Source: Corticibacter populi
GTDB lineage: Bacteria > Pseudomonadota > Gammaproteobacteria > Burkholderiales > Burkholderiaceae_C
NCBI RefSeq assembly: GCF_004217315.1
Contig: NZ_SGWR01000004.1
Location: 479,689 to 543,688, forward strand
Direction: 5' to 3'
Length of the DNA: 64,000 nt
Part shown: positions 16,071 through 25,194 of the stretch, in pieces
Numbering within the stretch: the first letter of the stretch is position 1
Layout of the letters: every line of letters starts with the position of its first letter
Program-made: the position numbers and the translations under genes
Notes under the pieces: generated by a model
What the model saw: only the letters and a program-made list of their open reading frames with translations
Database searches by the model: none
Told to the model about the DNA's origin: nothing

Positions 16071-17996
16071 ATGAGCACGCAGACATCCACCCCCAGGCAT
16101 CCACGCCGGCAGGCGCCAGACGCGGCTGGCGCGACAGCGCAAGGTATGGCGCAACGCGATTCGTCGCTGGCGCGCGGCATCGCCAAGGCCATGCTCGACG
16201 GCTTCAACCGCCATTACCGGCTGTTCAGGGGCGAGTCGGCGCGCGCCAAGCACCGCTTCGAGACGGTCGATTGGCATGGTCAGCAGCGCGCCCAGCGCGA
16301 GCGCATCGAGTTCTATGACGTGCGGGTGCGCGAGTGCGTGCAGCGGCTCGAGAAGGAATTCCAGGCCGGCGGCCAGCCCATGGAGGTCTGGCACGAGGCC
16401 AAGCTGTTCTACATCGGCATGCTGGTCGGGCACCTGCAGCCCGAACTGGCCGAGACCTTCTTCAATTCGGTCACCACCAAGATCCTGCACCGCACCTATT
16501 TCCAGAACGACTTCATCTTCGTGCGGCCGGCCATCAGCACCGAATACATCCAGATCGGCGAGCCGCCCGAATCGCCCACGTTCCGCTGCTACTACCCGCA
16601 GCCCGACCGGCTCGACGAGGTCGCGGCCGCGATACTGCGCGACTGCCAGTTGCAGCGGCCCTTTGCCGATCTGGCGCGCGACATCGCGCGCGTGGGCCGG
16701 GCGCTCGCGGGCATTCTGGGCGAGGCGCGCATCCGCGCCAACTTCCAGCTCCAGGTGCTCGCCAGCCTGTTCTACCGCAACAAGGGCGCCTATCTGGTGG
16801 GCAAGCTCATCAACGGCTTCGACGAGATGCCGTTTTGCCTGCCCATCCTGCATGACGGCCAGGGCCGGCTCTATGTGGACGCCGTGCTTCACACCGAGCG
16901 CGACATGCACACGCTGTTCTCGTTCTCGCGCGCCTACTTCATGGTGGACATGGAGATCCCCGCCGCCTACGTGCAGTTCCTGCGCAGCATCATGCCGCGC
17001 AAGCCGCGCAACGAGATCTACAACTCGCTGGGCCTGGCCAAGCAGGGCAAGAACCTGTTCTACCGCGACTTCCTCAGCCACCTGGGCACCTCGACGGACC
17101 AGTTCCGCATCGCTCCCGGCATCAAGGGCATGGTAATGCTGGTGTTCGACCTGCCGAGCTTCCCCTATGTCTTCAAGCTCATCAAGGACTACTACCCACC
17201 GCAGAAGGACACCACGCGCGAGCAGATCAAGGGCAAGTACCGCCTCGTCAAGCAGCACGACCGCGTCGGGCGCATGGCCGATACCATGGAGTACAGCGAG
17301 GTGGCCTTTCCGCGCGAGCGCTTCGAGGACGAACTGATCGAGGAGATCCGCCGCTTCGCCCCGAGCCAACTGGAGATCAGCGACCGCGACGGCGATGGCA
17401 GCGAGGAGGTCATCATCAAGCACCTCTACATCGAGCGGCGCATGATTCCGCTCAACATCTACCTGCAGGAAACCTTTGATGCCGGCCCGGACGACGCACA
17501 GGCGTGCCGGCAAATGGAAAACGCCGTCATCGAGTACGGCAACGCCATCAAGGACCTGGTGGCGGCCAACATCTTCCCCGGTGATATGCTGTGGAAGAAC
17601 TTCGGTGTCACACGCCATGGCAAGGTGGTGTTCTACGATTACGACGAGATCGAATACATCACCGACTGCAACTTCCGCCAAGTGCCCGCGCCGCGCAACG
17701 AGGAAGAGGAAATGAGCGGCGAGATCTGGTATGCGGTGGCACCGCGCGACGTGTTTCCCGAGACCTTCGGCCCGTTCCTGCTGGGCAACCCGCGCGTGCG
17801 CGAGATATTCATGCGCCACCACGCGGACTTGCTCACGCCGCAGTTCTGGCAGCAGCACAAGGAGCGCATCCAGCAGGGCCACGTGTACGATGTATTCCCC
17901 TATGATCAGGCCCGCCGCTTCGGGCAGGAGAGCGCCGGCCCAGCCGGCATCACTGGCATCACAGGGACAGGCGCGGCAGGCGGGCCGCAGCCCTGA
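16071..17996 (+). CDS. aceK: isocitrate dehydrogenase kinase/phosphatase, 641 aa
   Basis: AceK phosphorylates and dephosphorylates isocitrate dehydrogenase, diverting isocitrate into the glyoxylate shunt during growth on acetate or fatty acids. The N-terminal AMP-sensing regulatory half contains [26 protein letters not shown]. The kinase half begins near [22 protein letters not shown] with the nucleotide-binding loop, and the catalytic segment [18 protein letters not shown] follows. Length is close to the family norm, with an Ala/Gly-rich C-terminal tail. No aceA or aceB lies in the window. The gene sits 46 bp upstream of the thiolase gene, so co-transcription of glyoxylate-shunt control with an acetyl-CoA-forming enzyme is plausible. 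Confidence 0.95.
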   Translation: MSTQTSTPRHPRRQAPDAAGATAQGMAQRDSSLARGIAKAMLDGFNRHYRLFRGESARAKHRFETVDWHGQQRAQRERIEFYDVRVRECVQRLEKEFQAGGQPMEVWHEAKLFYIGMLVGHLQPELAETFFNSVTTKILHRTYFQNDFIFVRPAISTEYIQIGEPPESPTFRCYYPQPDRLDEVAAAILRDCQLQRPFADLARDIARVGRALAGILGEARIRANFQLQVLASLFYRNKGAYLVGKLINGFDEMPFCLPILHDGQGRLYVDAVLHTERDMHTLFSFSRAYFMVDMEIPAAYVQFLRSIMPRKPRNEIYNSLGLAKQGKNLFYRDFLSHLGTSTDQFRIAPGIKGMVMLVFDLPSFPYVFKLIKDYYPPQKDTTREQIKGKYRLVKQHDRVGRMADTMEYSEVAFPRERFEDELIEEIRRFAPSQLEISDRDGDGSEEVIIKHLYIERRMIPLNIYLQETFDAGPDDAQACRQMENAVIEYGNAIKDLVAANIFPGDMLWKNFGVTRHGKVVFYDYDEIEYITDCNFRQVPAPRNEEEEMSGEIWYAVAPRDVFPETFGPFLLGNPRVREIFMRHHADLLTPQFWQQHKERIQQGHVYDVFPYDQARRFGQESAGPAGITGITGTGAAGGPQP

Positions 17997-18042
17997 ATCG
18001 CAGGCTTTCACCAACCGCTATACACACCAGCAGGAGATCGAC

Positions 18043-19230
18043 ATGAGCAACGAGACAGACACCGTGGTCATCATTGGCGCTGCGCGCACGCCGATGGGCG
18101 CATTCCAGGGCGCATTCAGCCCGCTGCAGGCTTGGGAACTGGGCAGCGCAGCCGTTCAGGGGGCACTGGCGCGTGCCGGTCTCGCGCCCGAGCAGGTCGA
18201 CGAGGTTTTCCTGGGCAATGTGCTGACGGCCGGCCAGGGCCAGAACCCGGCGCGCCAGGCGACGTTGGCGGCCGGCCTGCCCAAGAAGGTCAGCGCCACC
18301 ACCGTGGGCAAGGTGTGCGGCTCGGCGATGAAATCGGCCATGTTCGCGCATGACGCCCTCAAGGCCGGCTCGATCGATGTGGCCGTCGCCGGCGGCATGG
18401 AGAGCATGACCAATGCGCCCTACCTGCTCAAGAAGGCGCGCGGCGGCTACCGCCTGGGCCACGACAAGATCTTCGACCACATGATGCTCGACGGCCTGGA
18501 AGACGCCTACACCGGTGGCTCCATGGGCACCTTCGGCGAACAGTGCGCCGAGAAGTACGGCTTCACCCGCGAGCAGCAGGACGCCTTCGCCACCGCCAGC
18601 GTCACGCGCGCCCAGCAGGCCATCGAGACCGGCAGTTTCAAGGATGAGATCGTGCCCGTCACGGTCAAGACCCGCAAGGGCGACGTGGTGGTCGACACCG
18701 ACGAAGGCCCGGCCAAGATCAACGTGGACAAGATCCCGACGCTGCGCCCGGCCTTCAAGAAGGACGGCACCATCACCGCCGCAGCCAGCTCCAGCATCAA
18801 CGATGGCGCGGCTGCCTTGGTACTGGTGCGCGAATCCACCGCCAAGGCGCTGGGCGCTGTGCCGATCGCGCGCATCGTCAGCACCGCGCAGCATTCGCAG
18901 GAACCCGAGTGGTTCACCACCGCGCCGGTGGATGCCGCCAGGAAGGCACTGGCGAAGGCCGGCTGGGCGGTCGAGGACGTTGACCTGTGGGAAGTCAACG
19001 AGGCATTTGCCGTCGTCACCATGGCGCTGATGCATGACCTCAAGGTGCCGCACGACAAGGTCAACGTCAACGGCGGGGCTTGCGCGCTGGGCCACCCGAT
19101 CGGCGCCAGCGGCGCGCGCATCGTCGTGACGCTGCTCAATGCGCTCAAGGCGCGTGGTCTCAAGAAAGGCCTGGCGACACTGTGCATCGGCGGTGGCGAG
19201 GCCACGGCACTGACGCTTGAACTGCTGTAA
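18043..19230 (+). CDS. acetyl-CoA C-acetyltransferase (thiolase), 395 aa
   Basis: A biosynthetic/degradative thiolase that interconverts two acetyl-CoA with acetoacetyl-CoA. The acyl-accepting Cys92 lies in VGKVCGSAMKS, the catalytic His in GGACALGHPIGASGAR, and the proton-transfer Cys381 in LCIGGGEATAL. The 395-residue length and the covering loop are typical of the tetrameric AtoB/PhaA group. CAGGAG precedes the ATG. It is the last gene before a strong terminator, downstream of aceK. Whether it serves ketone-body, leucine or PHB metabolism cannot be decided here. Confidence 0.93.
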   Translation: MSNETDTVVIIGAARTPMGAFQGAFSPLQAWELGSAAVQGALARAGLAPEQVDEVFLGNVLTAGQGQNPARQATLAAGLPKKVSATTVGKVCGSAMKSAMFAHDALKAGSIDVAVAGGMESMTNAPYLLKKARGGYRLGHDKIFDHMMLDGLEDAYTGGSMGTFGEQCAEKYGFTREQQDAFATASVTRAQQAIETGSFKDEIVPVTVKTRKGDVVVDTDEGPAKINVDKIPTLRPAFKKDGTITAAASSSINDGAAALVLVRESTAKALGAVPIARIVSTAQHSQEPEWFTTAPVDAARKALAKAGWAVEDVDLWEVNEAFAVVTMALMHDLKVPHDKVNVNGGACALGHPIGASGARIVVTLLNALKARGLKKGLATLCIGGGEATALTLELL

Positions 19231-19282
19231 AGCCGCACTGCGGGTCGGCGGCGTCAGCCCGGCTCCAGTCGGCCAGCCCCGG

Positions 19283-19318
19283 GTCGGCGTGCTCCCTTGG
19301 AGCGCGCCGACTTTTCTT
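19283..19318 (+). terminator. intrinsic terminator after the thiolase gene
   Basis: GTCGGCG, a T, and GCTCC pair with GGAGC, a G, and CGCCGAC (19283-19311), making a 12-bp stem with one mismatch, followed by TTTTCTTT. Confidence 0.92.
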
Positions 19319-19343
19319 TGGGCAGACGGAGGTGGTTGCCGTT

Positions 19344-19667
19344 TCACTGTCGGGTGATGATGGCTTGGCAAGGGTTGGCCCCCAGCGCGCCCAGCCGCAG
19401 GCACGCCGGGCCGTGCAGCGTGGCGCGTTCCCCGGCTTCCAGCAGACAGTCGTTCAACTGGTCTTCGACGGTGAGCCACAGCACGCCGGTGCGGACTTCG
19501 ATGGACAGGAACTGGCCTGCCTGCAGCCGCACATGGCACGGTGCGTCGCGCCAGCGCAGTGCAAGAGGCTCTGGCGCGACCGGTGATGGCCGCCGCCGCG
19601 CATGGCGTGCCAGTGGCATCAGGCTGGTCAGGAAAGGAAGACGGCATCGGGTGGTATCGGTCTGCAT
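19344..19667 (-). CDS. DUF2917 domain protein, 107 aa
   Basis: The core (LQAGQFLSIEVRTGVLWLTVEDQLNDCLLEAGERATL) matches the DUF2917 family, small cupin-like proteins of unknown function common in betaproteobacteria. No signal peptide or catalytic residues can be named. It is divergent from a MocR-type regulator across a 232-bp gap rich in repeated CTGTCTG sequences, so it is probably controlled by that regulator. Family call is moderately sure; function is not known. Confidence 0.75.
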   Translation of the reverse strand: MQTDTTRCRLPFLTSLMPLARHARRRPSPVAPEPLALRWRDAPCHVRLQAGQFLSIEVRTGVLWLTVEDQLNDCLLEAGERATLHGPACLRLGALGANPCQAIITRQ

Positions 19668-19706
19668 GGCGATCTGTTGGCGGTGTGTGGACAGTCATGG
19701 GCGGTG

Positions 19707-19719
19707 GTGAACAGGTTCT
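19707..19719 (+). repeat. short copy of dispersed repeat GTGAACAGGTTCT
   Basis: This 13-mer is identical to the core of the repeat at 11907-11919. It lies between divergent DUF2917 and MocR genes and has no inverted partner nearby, so it could be a remnant or a chance match. Confidence 0.35.
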
Positions 19720-19799
19720 CTGGCATGCGCACTGCGATTCCCACTGCACCGGCCTGACTGTGGTGGAGAGCGGCGCCGCGCAACAGTCACAGACGCGGG

Positions 19800-19889
19800 C
19801 TGTCTGGTGCAGACAGCTGCTCTCCGGCAGCACCTGTCTGCCTGTGAACCGGATCATCTGTCTGGTTTGCTTTCCTGTGAAACCAGACA
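19800..19889. promoter_or_regulatory. cluster of CTGTCTG half-sites in the DUF2917/MocR promoter region
   Basis: Forward CTGTCTG occurs at 19800, 19834 and 19858, and the reverse form occurs at 19810 (CAGACAG) and 19884 (CCAGACA). Two combine into dyads: CTGTCTG-GTG-CAGACAG (19800-19816) and TGTCTGGTT-N13-AACCAGACA (19859-19889). The last ends 10 bp before the MocR start codon. Repeated half-sites at their own promoter are usual for MocR-type regulators, so autoregulation and control of DUF2917 are likely. Confidence 0.6.
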
Positions 19890-19899
19890 CAATGCCCGG

Positions 19900-21336
19900 A
19901 TGTCGGATCCCAAATACCTGCAGATTGCGGCCCATGTGGCCCAGGCCATCGAATGCGGCAGCCTGCTGGCGGGCCAGCGCGTGCCCTCGGTGCGGGCGCT
20001 GGCGCAGCAGTTCGCGGTCTCGCACAACACCGCGCTGGAGGCATTTCGCTGGCTGGAGGATGCGCAGCTGATCCAGGCACGGCCGCGCTCGGGCTTCTTC
20101 GTGTGCCGCAGTCACAAGGGCGCGGTGGCGCTGGAGCCGCCCACCAGCGGGCCGCAGCGCCTGAGTGATCCACAGAACGTCTCGCTGGACTGGTACGCCC
20201 AGCGCGTGCTGGGCAGCAAGGGGCTGGAGGGCGTGATCACGTTTGGCACCAGTGCGCCGGATGAGGCGCTGCTCGACCAGGTGCGGCTGAGGCAGGCCGT
20301 CGCGCGCGTCATGGCGGCAGCGCCGCTGACGCTGGGCAGCTATCCGAGCCACGGCGGGCTGCGCGAGCTGAGGCAGGTGCTGGCGCGCTATGCCATGGGG
20401 CTGGGCTGCCGGCTGGACCCGGACAGCATCGTATTGACCCATGGCTGCCTGGAGGGCGTCGTCAGCTGCTTGCAGGCGGTGACCCGCCCAGGCGACATCG
20501 TCGCGATCGAATCGCCCGCGCATTTCTCGGTGCTGGGGCTGCTGCAGAACCTGGGATTGCGCGCACTGGAGATCCCGACCCATGTACAGACCGGTATCTC
20601 GCTCGATGCTTTGCAACTGGCGCTGGACAGCCATCCGATCAAGGCCGTGCTGGTGGTGCCGACCATCCAGAATCCGCTGAGCGCCTGCATGCCGGTTGCG
20701 CACCGCAAGCGTCTGGCCGAGCTGGCTTCGGCGCACGAAGTGCCGGTGATAGAAGACGCCATCTACTACGACTGGTCGCCCCATGACGCGCACCGGCGCA
20801 GCATCCAGTCGTTTGACCAGACAGGCCATGTGATGCTGTGCCACGCGTTCACCAAGACATTGGCGCCCGGCCTGCGCGTCGGCTGGCTGCATGCCGGGCG
20901 CTGGGGCCAGCAGGTGCTCGACGCACGCGAGGCTTCGCTGGGCACCCCGGCGACCATGCTGCAACTGGCACTGCTGCACCTGCTGGGCCAGAACGGCCAT
21001 GCCGCGCAAATGCGGCGCTTGCGCCAGCAGATGGCCCAGCGCCTGCGCGAGGCGCGTGGCCTGATTGCCCGGCATTTTCCGAAAGGCACGCGACTGAGCG
21101 ATCCTCCAGGTGGGCTGATACTTTGGCTGCAGTTGCCGGACGCCGTGGATGGCCCGCAGTTCGAGCAGGCCTGCGAGGCACAGCGCCTGCTGGCTCCGCC
21201 GGGGCGGTTCTTCAGCCTGACGGGCCGTTTCGAGAACTGCTACCGCATCGCGCTGGGTAATTGGTCGGATGCGCACCGCCAGGCGCTGGTACGGATGGGA
21301 CGCCTGGCCGGGCAATGCCTGCTGCGAGGAAGCTGA
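19900..21336 (+). CDS. MocR-type regulator: GntR winged helix fused to class I aminotransferase fold, 478 aa
   Basis: Residues 1-70 are a GntR-type winged-helix domain (QRVPSVRALAQQFAVSHNTALEAFRWLEDAQLI). Residues about 110-470 have the PLP-dependent aminotransferase fold with the PLP aspartate and following tyrosine in VIEDAIYYDW (Asp286, Tyr289) and the Schiff-base Lys319 in HAFTKTLAPGLRVGW. All key PLP residues are intact, so it can probably bind the cofactor as an effector sensor. Members of this family control PLP, GABA, taurine or ectoine genes; the target here is probably the divergent DUF2917 gene and itself. The start at MSDPKYLQ is the natural GntR-domain start. Confidence 0.9.
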   Translation: MSDPKYLQIAAHVAQAIECGSLLAGQRVPSVRALAQQFAVSHNTALEAFRWLEDAQLIQARPRSGFFVCRSHKGAVALEPPTSGPQRLSDPQNVSLDWYAQRVLGSKGLEGVITFGTSAPDEALLDQVRLRQAVARVMAAAPLTLGSYPSHGGLRELRQVLARYAMGLGCRLDPDSIVLTHGCLEGVVSCLQAVTRPGDIVAIESPAHFSVLGLLQNLGLRALEIPTHVQTGISLDALQLALDSHPIKAVLVVPTIQNPLSACMPVAHRKRLAELASAHEVPVIEDAIYYDWSPHDAHRRSIQSFDQTGHVMLCHAFTKTLAPGLRVGWLHAGRWGQQVLDAREASLGTPATMLQLALLHLLGQNGHAAQMRRLRQQMAQRLREARGLIARHFPKGTRLSDPPGGLILWLQLPDAVDGPQFEQACEAQRLLAPPGRFFSLTGRFENCYRIALGNWSDAHRQALVRMGRLAGQCLLRGS

Positions 21337-21400
21337 TGGAGGCCATGCTGCCATGGCCGGGTTCGCGACGGGCCGGGGTTGGCGCTTTTTCGGATGCTTC

Positions 21401-21844
21401 TCAGTAGGTCTTGTACGGCAGGAACTTGCCTGACATGACGATCTGCACGCGGTCGCCATGGGGGTCGGTCTGGCGCTGCAGGTCCATCTTGAAGTCGATG
21501 GCGCTCATGATGCCGTCGCCGAATTCCTCGTGGATCAGCTCCTTGAAGGTGGTGCCGTAGACACTGACGAGCTCATAGAAGCGGTAGATCAGCGGGTCGG
21601 TGGGCACGGCAGTGGGCAGTGAGCCCTTGTAGGGCACGACCTGCAGCCATTGCTTGTCTTCCTCGCTGAGTTCGAAGATGCGACCGACGGTGTCGGCCTG
21701 CGCGGCGGTGAGGGTCATCTGGCCCAGGCAGGCGGCCGTCACCCATTCCTTGGAGAGACCCACTTCCTGGGCCACGGCTTCCCACTTCAGGCCCTTGCGG
21801 ACCTTGGTGGTGATGATTTTCTCGGTCACGTCCTGGCGACTCAT
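21401..21844 (-). CDS. cynS: cyanate hydratase (cyanase), 147 aa
   Basis: Cyanase converts cyanate plus bicarbonate to ammonia and CO2 via carbamate, both detoxifying cyanate and releasing nitrogen. The protein has the N-terminal POU-like helical domain (about 1-80) and the C-terminal catalytic domain with PLIYRFYELVSVYGTTFKELIHEEFGDGIMSAIDF. This contains the active-site Arg88, Glu91 and Ser114, equivalent to Arg96, Glu99 and Ser122 of E. coli. AAAGGA precedes the ATG. It is the last gene of the minus-strand unit formed with an ABC transporter, 47 bp after the ATPase gene, which is why the transporter is read as a cyanate importer. Confidence 0.96.
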   Translation of the reverse strand: MSRQDVTEKIITTKVRKGLKWEAVAQEVGLSKEWVTAACLGQMTLTAAQADTVGRIFELSEEDKQWLQVVPYKGSLPTAVPTDPLIYRFYELVSVYGTTFKELIHEEFGDGIMSAIDFKMDLQRQTDPHGDRVQIVMSGKFLPYKTY

Positions 21845-21891
21845 GTTGTTTCCTTTCGTTGGGAGATACGGTTACGGGGTGGAGAGGGCGG

Positions 21892-22743
21892 TCAGGCCGG
21901 GTGGGCCCGGCTGACCAGGAAATCGACGATGTCATTGCGCAGCGCGTAGTAGCCGTCCAGCTTGTGCAGCTCGGCGCGGCTGCGTTCGCGCGGCAAGGGG
22001 TTGGTGACGACCTCGGCGATGCCACCGGGCTCCCAGCCCCTGGCGGTCTGGCCGCCATTGCGCATCAGCAGGATGCGGTCGGCCAGCAGGATGGCCTCGT
22101 CCACGTCGTGCGTGATCATGAAGACGGTTTGCCGGGTCTGGCGCACGATGGCCATCAGCTCCTCTTGGATGGCGCCGCGGGTGAGCGCGTCGAGCGCGCC
22201 GAATGGTTCGTCGAGCAGCAGCATCTTGGGCTGGATGGCAAAGGCCCGGGCAATGCCCACGCGCTGCTTCATGCCGCCCGAGAGCTGGGCCGGCTTGCGG
22301 TCGATGGCGGGCAGCAGGCCCACCATCTCGACGTACTTGCGCACCTGTTCGTCAACCTGCGCGCGCGACCACCCGGGCCAGCGCGAACGCACTGCAAAGG
22401 CGATGTTGCTGCGCACCGTCAGCCACGGCATCAGCGCGTGGCCCTGGAACACCACGCCGCGGTCCAGGCTGGGACCGGTGATCTCCCGCCCGTCCATGAC
22501 GACATGGCCGCTGCTGGCCGTGTCGAGCCCGGCGAGCACGTTGAGGATGGTGGTCTTGCCGCAACCCGAATGCCCGATCACGCAGACGAACTCGCCTCGC
22601 GCGATTGAGAAGTCGACGTCGGCGAACACGGGCTGGTCGGGCGTATAGGCCTTGCCCAGGCCTTCGACCTGCACGAAGCCCTTGCCGGTGGCGGGAGCCG
22701 GGGCGGCGGTATCGGTGACGGCTGCGGTGGCGGATGGGGACAT
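21892..22743 (-). CDS. ABC transporter ATP-binding protein, NrtD/CynD/SsuB type, 283 aa
   Basis: Energises the importer encoded upstream. Walker A GHSGCGKT is at residues 57-64, the signature LSGGMKQR and Walker B MLLLDEPFGALD follow, and the H-loop is in TVFMITHDVDEA. The C-terminal region (ARGWEPGGIAEVVTNPLPRE) resembles nitrate/cyanate-type ATPases, without the extra NrtA-like domain of cyanobacterial NrtC. Its ATG follows the permease stop codon by one base, so translation is coupled. Substrate assignment to cyanate rests on the neighbouring cynS; nitrate or another small anion remains possible. Confidence 0.9.
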   Translation of the reverse strand: MSPSATAAVTDTAAPAPATGKGFVQVEGLGKAYTPDQPVFADVDFSIARGEFVCVIGHSGCGKTTILNVLAGLDTASSGHVVMDGREITGPSLDRGVVFQGHALMPWLTVRSNIAFAVRSRWPGWSRAQVDEQVRKYVEMVGLLPAIDRKPAQLSGGMKQRVGIARAFAIQPKMLLLDEPFGALDALTRGAIQEELMAIVRQTRQTVFMITHDVDEAILLADRILLMRNGGQTARGWEPGGIAEVVTNPLPRERSRAELHKLDGYYALRNDIVDFLVSRAHPA

Positions 22744-22744
22744 G

Positions 22745-23632
22745 TCAGGACTCCACATAGGTCACCTTCCGCTGCAGCGCGGCAAACGCCAGGTCCAGGC
22801 ACATGCCGACCACGCCAATCAGCAGGATGGCGAACATCACGTTCGAGAGCGAAAGGTTGTTCCACTCGTTCCAGAGGAAGTAGCCGATGCCCGTGCCGCC
22901 CACCAGCATCTCGGCGGCGACGATCACCAGCCAGGCAATGCCCATGCTGATGCGCATGCCGGTGAGGATGGTCGGCGCTGCCGCCGGCAGGATGACCTGC
23001 AGTGCCAGACGGATGCGGCCGACCTCGAGGGTGCGCGCCACGTTGAGCCATTCGCGCTTGACGGAGGCGACGCCGAACGCGGTGTTGAGCAGCATTGGCC
23101 ACAGCGAACAGATGAAGATCACGAAGATGCCGCTGGCCGATGAATCCTTGATGGTGTAGAGCGCCAATGGCATCCAGGCGAGCGGCGAGATGGGTTTGAG
23201 TACCTGGATGAATGGATCGAGCGCGCGGTGCAGCAGCGGCGACATGCCGATCACGAAGCCCAGCGGCAGCGCTACCAGGCAGGCCAGCAGAAAGCCCGCC
23301 GCCACGCGCAGCAGCGACCAGCCCAGCTGGATGGCGATGCCCTTGTCGTTCGGGCCGTTGTCGTAGAACGGGTCGCGCAACTGCTGGGCCACGGTGGCCG
23401 CAAATTGCCCTGGCGAGGGAAAGCCGCTGCCTGCGCCGCCGGCCTGCTGGGCCGGGTCCTTGCCCAGCATCTGCAGGTACTCGATTTCCTCCGCCGTCAG
23501 CGTCGCCGCATTGCCGGGCGCGCCGGCGGCGGGCAGCGTGGCGCTGTACCAGACCGCCAGGATCAGGCCCAGCAGCAGCAGCGAAACCAGGCCGGCGCGC
23601 AGGCGCAGGGTCAGCACGTTGGAGGCGCTCAT
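22745..23632 (-). CDS. ABC transporter permease, NrtB/CynB type, 295 aa
   Basis: An inner-membrane permease of the nitrate/sulfonate/taurine class. A first membrane helix lies at about residues 12-32, then a soluble insert, then about five helices with the permease coupling motif (EVGRIRLALQVILPAAAPTILTGMRISMGIAWLVIVAAEML). The insert (residues about 45-95, EEIEYLQMLGKDP...) is a family feature. It starts one base after the stop codon of the binding-protein gene and is followed one base later by the ATPase start, so the three genes are one translationally coupled unit. Confidence 0.9.
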   Translation of the reverse strand: MSASNVLTLRLRAGLVSLLLLGLILAVWYSATLPAAGAPGNAATLTAEEIEYLQMLGKDPAQQAGGAGSGFPSPGQFAATVAQQLRDPFYDNGPNDKGIAIQLGWSLLRVAAGFLLACLVALPLGFVIGMSPLLHRALDPFIQVLKPISPLAWMPLALYTIKDSSASGIFVIFICSLWPMLLNTAFGVASVKREWLNVARTLEVGRIRLALQVILPAAAPTILTGMRISMGIAWLVIVAAEMLVGGTGIGYFLWNEWNNLSLSNVMFAILLIGVVGMCLDLAFAALQRKVTYVES

Positions 23633-23633
23633 G

Positions 23634-25067
23634 TCAGGCCGCCTTGCGGATGGCGAAGCTTTGCAGGTACTGCTGGGGCTGCGACGGATCGAAGGCCTTG
23701 CCCATGATGGTGAAGCCGGGGTCGTTGCCATCGGGCACGTTTTCGCCGAGCTCGCGCATCAGCCTTCTCGCATCGGTGAGGCGGAACACGCGCTCGGCAA
23801 TCTGCTGGTAGTTCACTTCGCCCTGGACGTAGCCCCAGCGCTGCATCTGCGTGAGGATCCACACCGCCATCGACTGCCAGGGCACCGGATCGAAGTCGGC
23901 CCGGTCGGGCACGTTCTGGATGCTGCCCAGGCCGTCGGCATAGCGCCCGGTCAGCACCTGGGTGACGACGGTTTCCGGCTGGTTGAGGTACTGCGCGGGG
24001 GCGATGGCCTTGGCGATCATGGCCCGGTTCTCGGGCTTGCGAGCCATGGTCGCGGCGGTGAGGATGGCGCGCGAGAGCGCGGCGAAGGTGTTCGGGTGGT
24101 TCTGGATGAAGGCGGCCGAGGAACCGAAGGCGCAGCACGGATGCCCGTCCCACAGTTCCTTGGTCAGCAGGTGGATGAAGCCGACCTCCTCGTAGACCGC
24201 GCGCTGGTTGAAAGGGTCGGGGCCGAGGTAGCCGTCGATGTTGCCGGCGCGCAGGTTGGCCACCATCTCGGGCGGCGGCACCACGCGGATCTGGATGTCC
24301 GTGTCCGGATTGAGACCGGCTTCGGCCACGTAGTAGCGCAACAGGAAGTTGTGCATCGAGTAGTCGAAGGGCACGGCAAAACGCATGCCTTTCCAGTTCT
24401 TCGGGTCGCGGTTGTTCTTGTGCTTGTTGGCCAGCGTGATGGCCTGGCCATTGGTGTTCTGGATGGCTGCCACTTCGATGGGCGTCTGGGCCGAGCCCAC
24501 GCCCATCGTCATGGCCAGCGGCATCGGGCTGAGGAACTGCGAGGCGTCGTGTTCGCCGTTGATCATCTTGTCGCGGATCAGCGCCCAATTGGCGGTCTTG
24601 ATCACCTCGACCGCCAGGCCCTGGTCGGCGTACATGCCCAGCGGGTCGGCCATGATCACCGGTGTGGCGCAGGTGATCGGGATGAAGCCGATCTTCAGGT
24701 TCTTCTTCTCCAGCGGCGCCTTCTCCTGTGCCATGGCCTGCAGCGCGCTCAGGGGCAGCACGGAGGCAATGGCCGCGCGCGCAGTGCCCGCGCCCACCGC
24801 CTTCAGGAAACGCCGGCGCATGGCATCGGCGGGAAACATGGCCTTGATGACGGCCGCTTCCAGCCGGTGGCGGTAGAGCGCTTCGGTGTCCCTGGCCAGG
24901 GCGGCGGCATGCACCTGGGGGGCGTGGTCCTGTCCGCACGCGCAGCGCAGCGACAAGGGACGGTCGGCGTCATACGGGTCGGTGGTGCTCGTGGGCGACC
25001 CGGCGCTGATGCTGGTGCTGGACGAGGCCGGCTCGGCTGGTCGGCTGGGGAAGCGGAAGGTCTTCAT
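23634..25067 (-). CDS. nitrate/cyanate-type ABC substrate-binding protein (NrtA/CynA/CmpA family), Tat-exported, 477 aa
   Basis: The binding protein delivers the substrate to the permease. An unusually long N-terminus of about 80 residues (including CACGQDHAP at about 42-50) precedes a twin-arginine signal RRRFLKAVGAG (84-94) and an AMAQ cleavage region (about 111-114). The mature part has the NrtA-like clamshell (IGFIPITCATPVIMADPLGMY, GEHDASQFLSPMPLAM, NIDGYLGPDPFNQRAVYEE). CAGGAG lies eight bases before the ATG, which supports the long form. Clustering with cynS argues for cyanate; close nitrate and bicarbonate binders look alike, so substrate is inference. The promoter is probably the region around 25195-25214. 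Confidence 0.88.
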   Translation of the reverse strand: MKTFRFPSRPAEPASSSTSISAGSPTSTTDPYDADRPLSLRCACGQDHAPQVHAAALARDTEALYRHRLEAAVIKAMFPADAMRRRFLKAVGAGTARAAIASVLPLSALQAMAQEKAPLEKKNLKIGFIPITCATPVIMADPLGMYADQGLAVEVIKTANWALIRDKMINGEHDASQFLSPMPLAMTMGVGSAQTPIEVAAIQNTNGQAITLANKHKNNRDPKNWKGMRFAVPFDYSMHNFLLRYYVAEAGLNPDTDIQIRVVPPPEMVANLRAGNIDGYLGPDPFNQRAVYEEVGFIHLLTKELWDGHPCCAFGSSAAFIQNHPNTFAALSRAILTAATMARKPENRAMIAKAIAPAQYLNQPETVVTQVLTGRYADGLGSIQNVPDRADFDPVPWQSMAVWILTQMQRWGYVQGEVNYQQIAERVFRLTDARRLMRELGENVPDGNDPGFTIMGKAFDPSQPQQYLQSFAIRKAA

Positions 25068-25194
25068 CTCAGTGACTCCTGTGGCAGATGGGCAGGTGTT
25101 GCAGGTGGGCGATGCCAGCAGCCAAGCAAGCCACAGGCCACTTCGTGCCAGGTTTGCCGCCGGCCGGGCAAATCGTTGCCGGTTCTTCTGGGCC

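Noticed and set aside
21341..21358. GGCCATG/CATGGCC hairpin after the MocR gene as a terminator
   Set aside because: The stem is short and no T-run follows within a few bases, so it does not meet the pattern of an intrinsic terminator.
14934..21459. Two overlapping minus-strand open frames of over 1000 codons each
   Set aside because: They run antisense across several clearly real genes and intergenic terminators (can, aceK, thiolase, MocR); no motifs.
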